Below are positions 36,943 through 42,844 of a stretch of DNA of 42,844 nucleotides, piece after piece; the stretch's first letter is position 1; every line of letters begins with the position of its first letter. Position numbers and translations under genes: made by a program. The stretch comes from a bacterium (GTDB taxonomy: Bacteria; Actinomycetota; Thermoleophilia; Miltoncostaeales; Miltoncostaeaceae), in NCBI GenBank assembly GCA_029977205.1, contig JAPOLI010000013.1, positions 1-42,844 on the forward strand, read 5' to 3'. The notes beneath the pieces are model-generated. The model searched no databases and was not told the DNA's origin. It saw nothing but the letters and a program-made list of their open reading frames with translations.

Positions 36943-37430
36943 CGCGACGTCCTGCCGGCGATGAGGCGCTGAAGGCGCCGCGTCTCGGCCAGCGCATTCA
37001 CCTGCCTGCGGTCCGCCGCGCTCCAGTGCCCGCGGCGCAGGCGCTCCTCACGCCCCTCCCGGGCCTCAACCCACCGCTCGTAGCCGTGGATCAGGCTGTT
37101 TATCGAGTCGGTCAGCTGGATGGCCGAGGGCGTTGCCCGGAACGGGCCGTCATCGAGGGTGAGACCGGCGCGTGGACTCCAGCCGAGCTCGCCGGATCCG
37201 TCGTCTGCGACGACCCGGAGGTCGTCGGGTCCGACGCGCACCTGGGTGTCCTGCCACTCGCGCTTGAGCACCCCCGGCTCCACGGCCGGCCGGAAGCCGA
37301 ACGCGCGCAGGCGTCGTCGCTCCTGCGCCGTCGACCACACCTGATGGGTTGAGTCGAGGAGGGGCACGAGGCGCTCGGTGATCGCCGCTGTGCGATCATC
37401 GTCGGTCAGTGCGGAGGCATCGTCTGCCAC
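36927..37430 (-). CDS. Protein of unknown function divergent from rpoB
   Basis: A 167-residue protein, Arg/Glu/Asp-rich, probably soluble. It has N-terminal helices (DRTAAITERLVPLLDSTHQVW), a central strand region (VRVGPDDLRVVADDG then LGWSPRAGLTLDDG) and a C-terminal Arg-rich helix (RLQRLIAGRTSRARRS) that could bind nucleic acid. I recognise no family. I chose the GTG at 37430 rather than an upstream ATG at 37550, because the latter would run through the rpoB promoter and leader. CATACT lies 6 nt before the GTG. Confidence 0.55.
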   Translation of the reverse strand: MADDASALTDDDRTAAITERLVPLLDSTHQVWSTAQERRRLRAFGFRPAVEPGVLKREWQDTQVRVGPDDLRVVADDGSGELGWSPRAGLTLDDGPFRATPSAIQLTDSINSLIHGYERWVEAREGREERLRRGHWSAADRRQVNALAETRRLQRLIAGRTSRARRS

Positions 37431-37493
37431 GTCGTGAGTATGGCGAGCGTTCCGGGCGCGCGCCGTATCCGGGGCATGCAGGGGATGAATGTG

Positions 37494-37499
37494 TATGAT
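37494..37499 (+). promoter_or_regulatory. Promoter -10 (TATGAT) for rpoBC
   Basis: TATGAT lies 173 nt before the rpoB TTG, with no clear -35 hexamer. The same hexamer precedes rplK, fitting coordinated ribosomal and polymerase genes. The leader includes a hairpin (AATGCC, 37531-37536, with GGCATT, 37546-37551). Confidence 0.55.
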
Positions 37500-37672
37500 G
37501 GCCGTTCCGCCGTCGCCGCCCCTTGCGCCCAATGCCCGGCGCGGCGGCATTCGGTGGTCGCGTACGACGTGCCCGAACCGCTGCCCGCCAACATACTCCG
37601 CGTCTTCGCGCCAGCGGCGCCCGCTGCCGCCTGCCCATACATCACCGAGCTCACGTCAGGAGGCTCTGCGAC

Positions 37673-42844
<5,172 letters not shown>

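Noticed and set aside
37523-37672. 50-residue N-terminal extension of RpoB
   Set aside because: It is Arg/His-rich, lies in the leader after the TATGAT box, and the TTG at 37673 has a proper Shine-Dalgarno sequence and the normal RpoB N terminus.

Overview
The window is about 42.8 kb of very G+C-rich bacterial DNA (roughly 70%), densely packed, with many genes overlapping by 1-4 bases. Several traits point to a deep-branching Actinomycetota, perhaps class Thermoleophilia. These are an acyl-CoA carboxylase with a small epsilon-type subunit, actinobacterial GNAT and TPM-like proteins, frequent GTG starts, a short SRP RNA and an extended SecE. The class assignment is inference; no 16S gene is present.

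Layout. 1-2.9 kb: SRP RNA (minus), a small membrane protein, then lysC-asd, the first two steps of the aspartate pathway. 3.0-9.7 kb (minus): a TPM-like membrane protein with a GNAT protein, then sdhA-sdhB-sdhE-like, then a SpoIID plus NlpC/P60 cell-wall enzyme. 9.8-19.4 kb: an aminotransferase, a possible alpha/beta-hydrolase scar, sucCD, and an operon of methylmalonyl-CoA mutase large chain, carboxylase beta, epsilon and alpha subunits and an orphan membrane protein. Together carboxylase, mutase, SucCD and Sdh lead from propionyl-CoA through methylmalonyl-CoA and succinyl-CoA to succinate and fumarate.

19.5-29 kb: a mixed set holding a C2H2-like protein, a cell-wall amidase, pgsA-plsY for phospholipid synthesis, bolA-grxD-folE2, a DUF255 thioredoxin-like protein, a protein with a C-terminal J domain and an acyl-CoA ligase. 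A 204-nt nested palindrome lies between plsY and folE2 and is the least explained structure here. 29-42.8 kb is the core expression block: rpmG, tRNA-Trp, secE, nusG, rplK, rplA, rplJ, rplL, then rpoB and partial rpoC. Two overlapping subtilase genes and two small genes interrupt it between rplL and rpoB.

Three genome-level signals recur. Many starts have a TANNNT box 6-8 nt upstream and no Shine-Dalgarno sequence, which suggests widespread leaderless transcription. Two divergent start regions have their -10 boxes exactly 17 bp apart. Two genes (lysC and rplJ) have strong Shine-Dalgarno sequences that point to non-canonical start codons (ATC and CTG).
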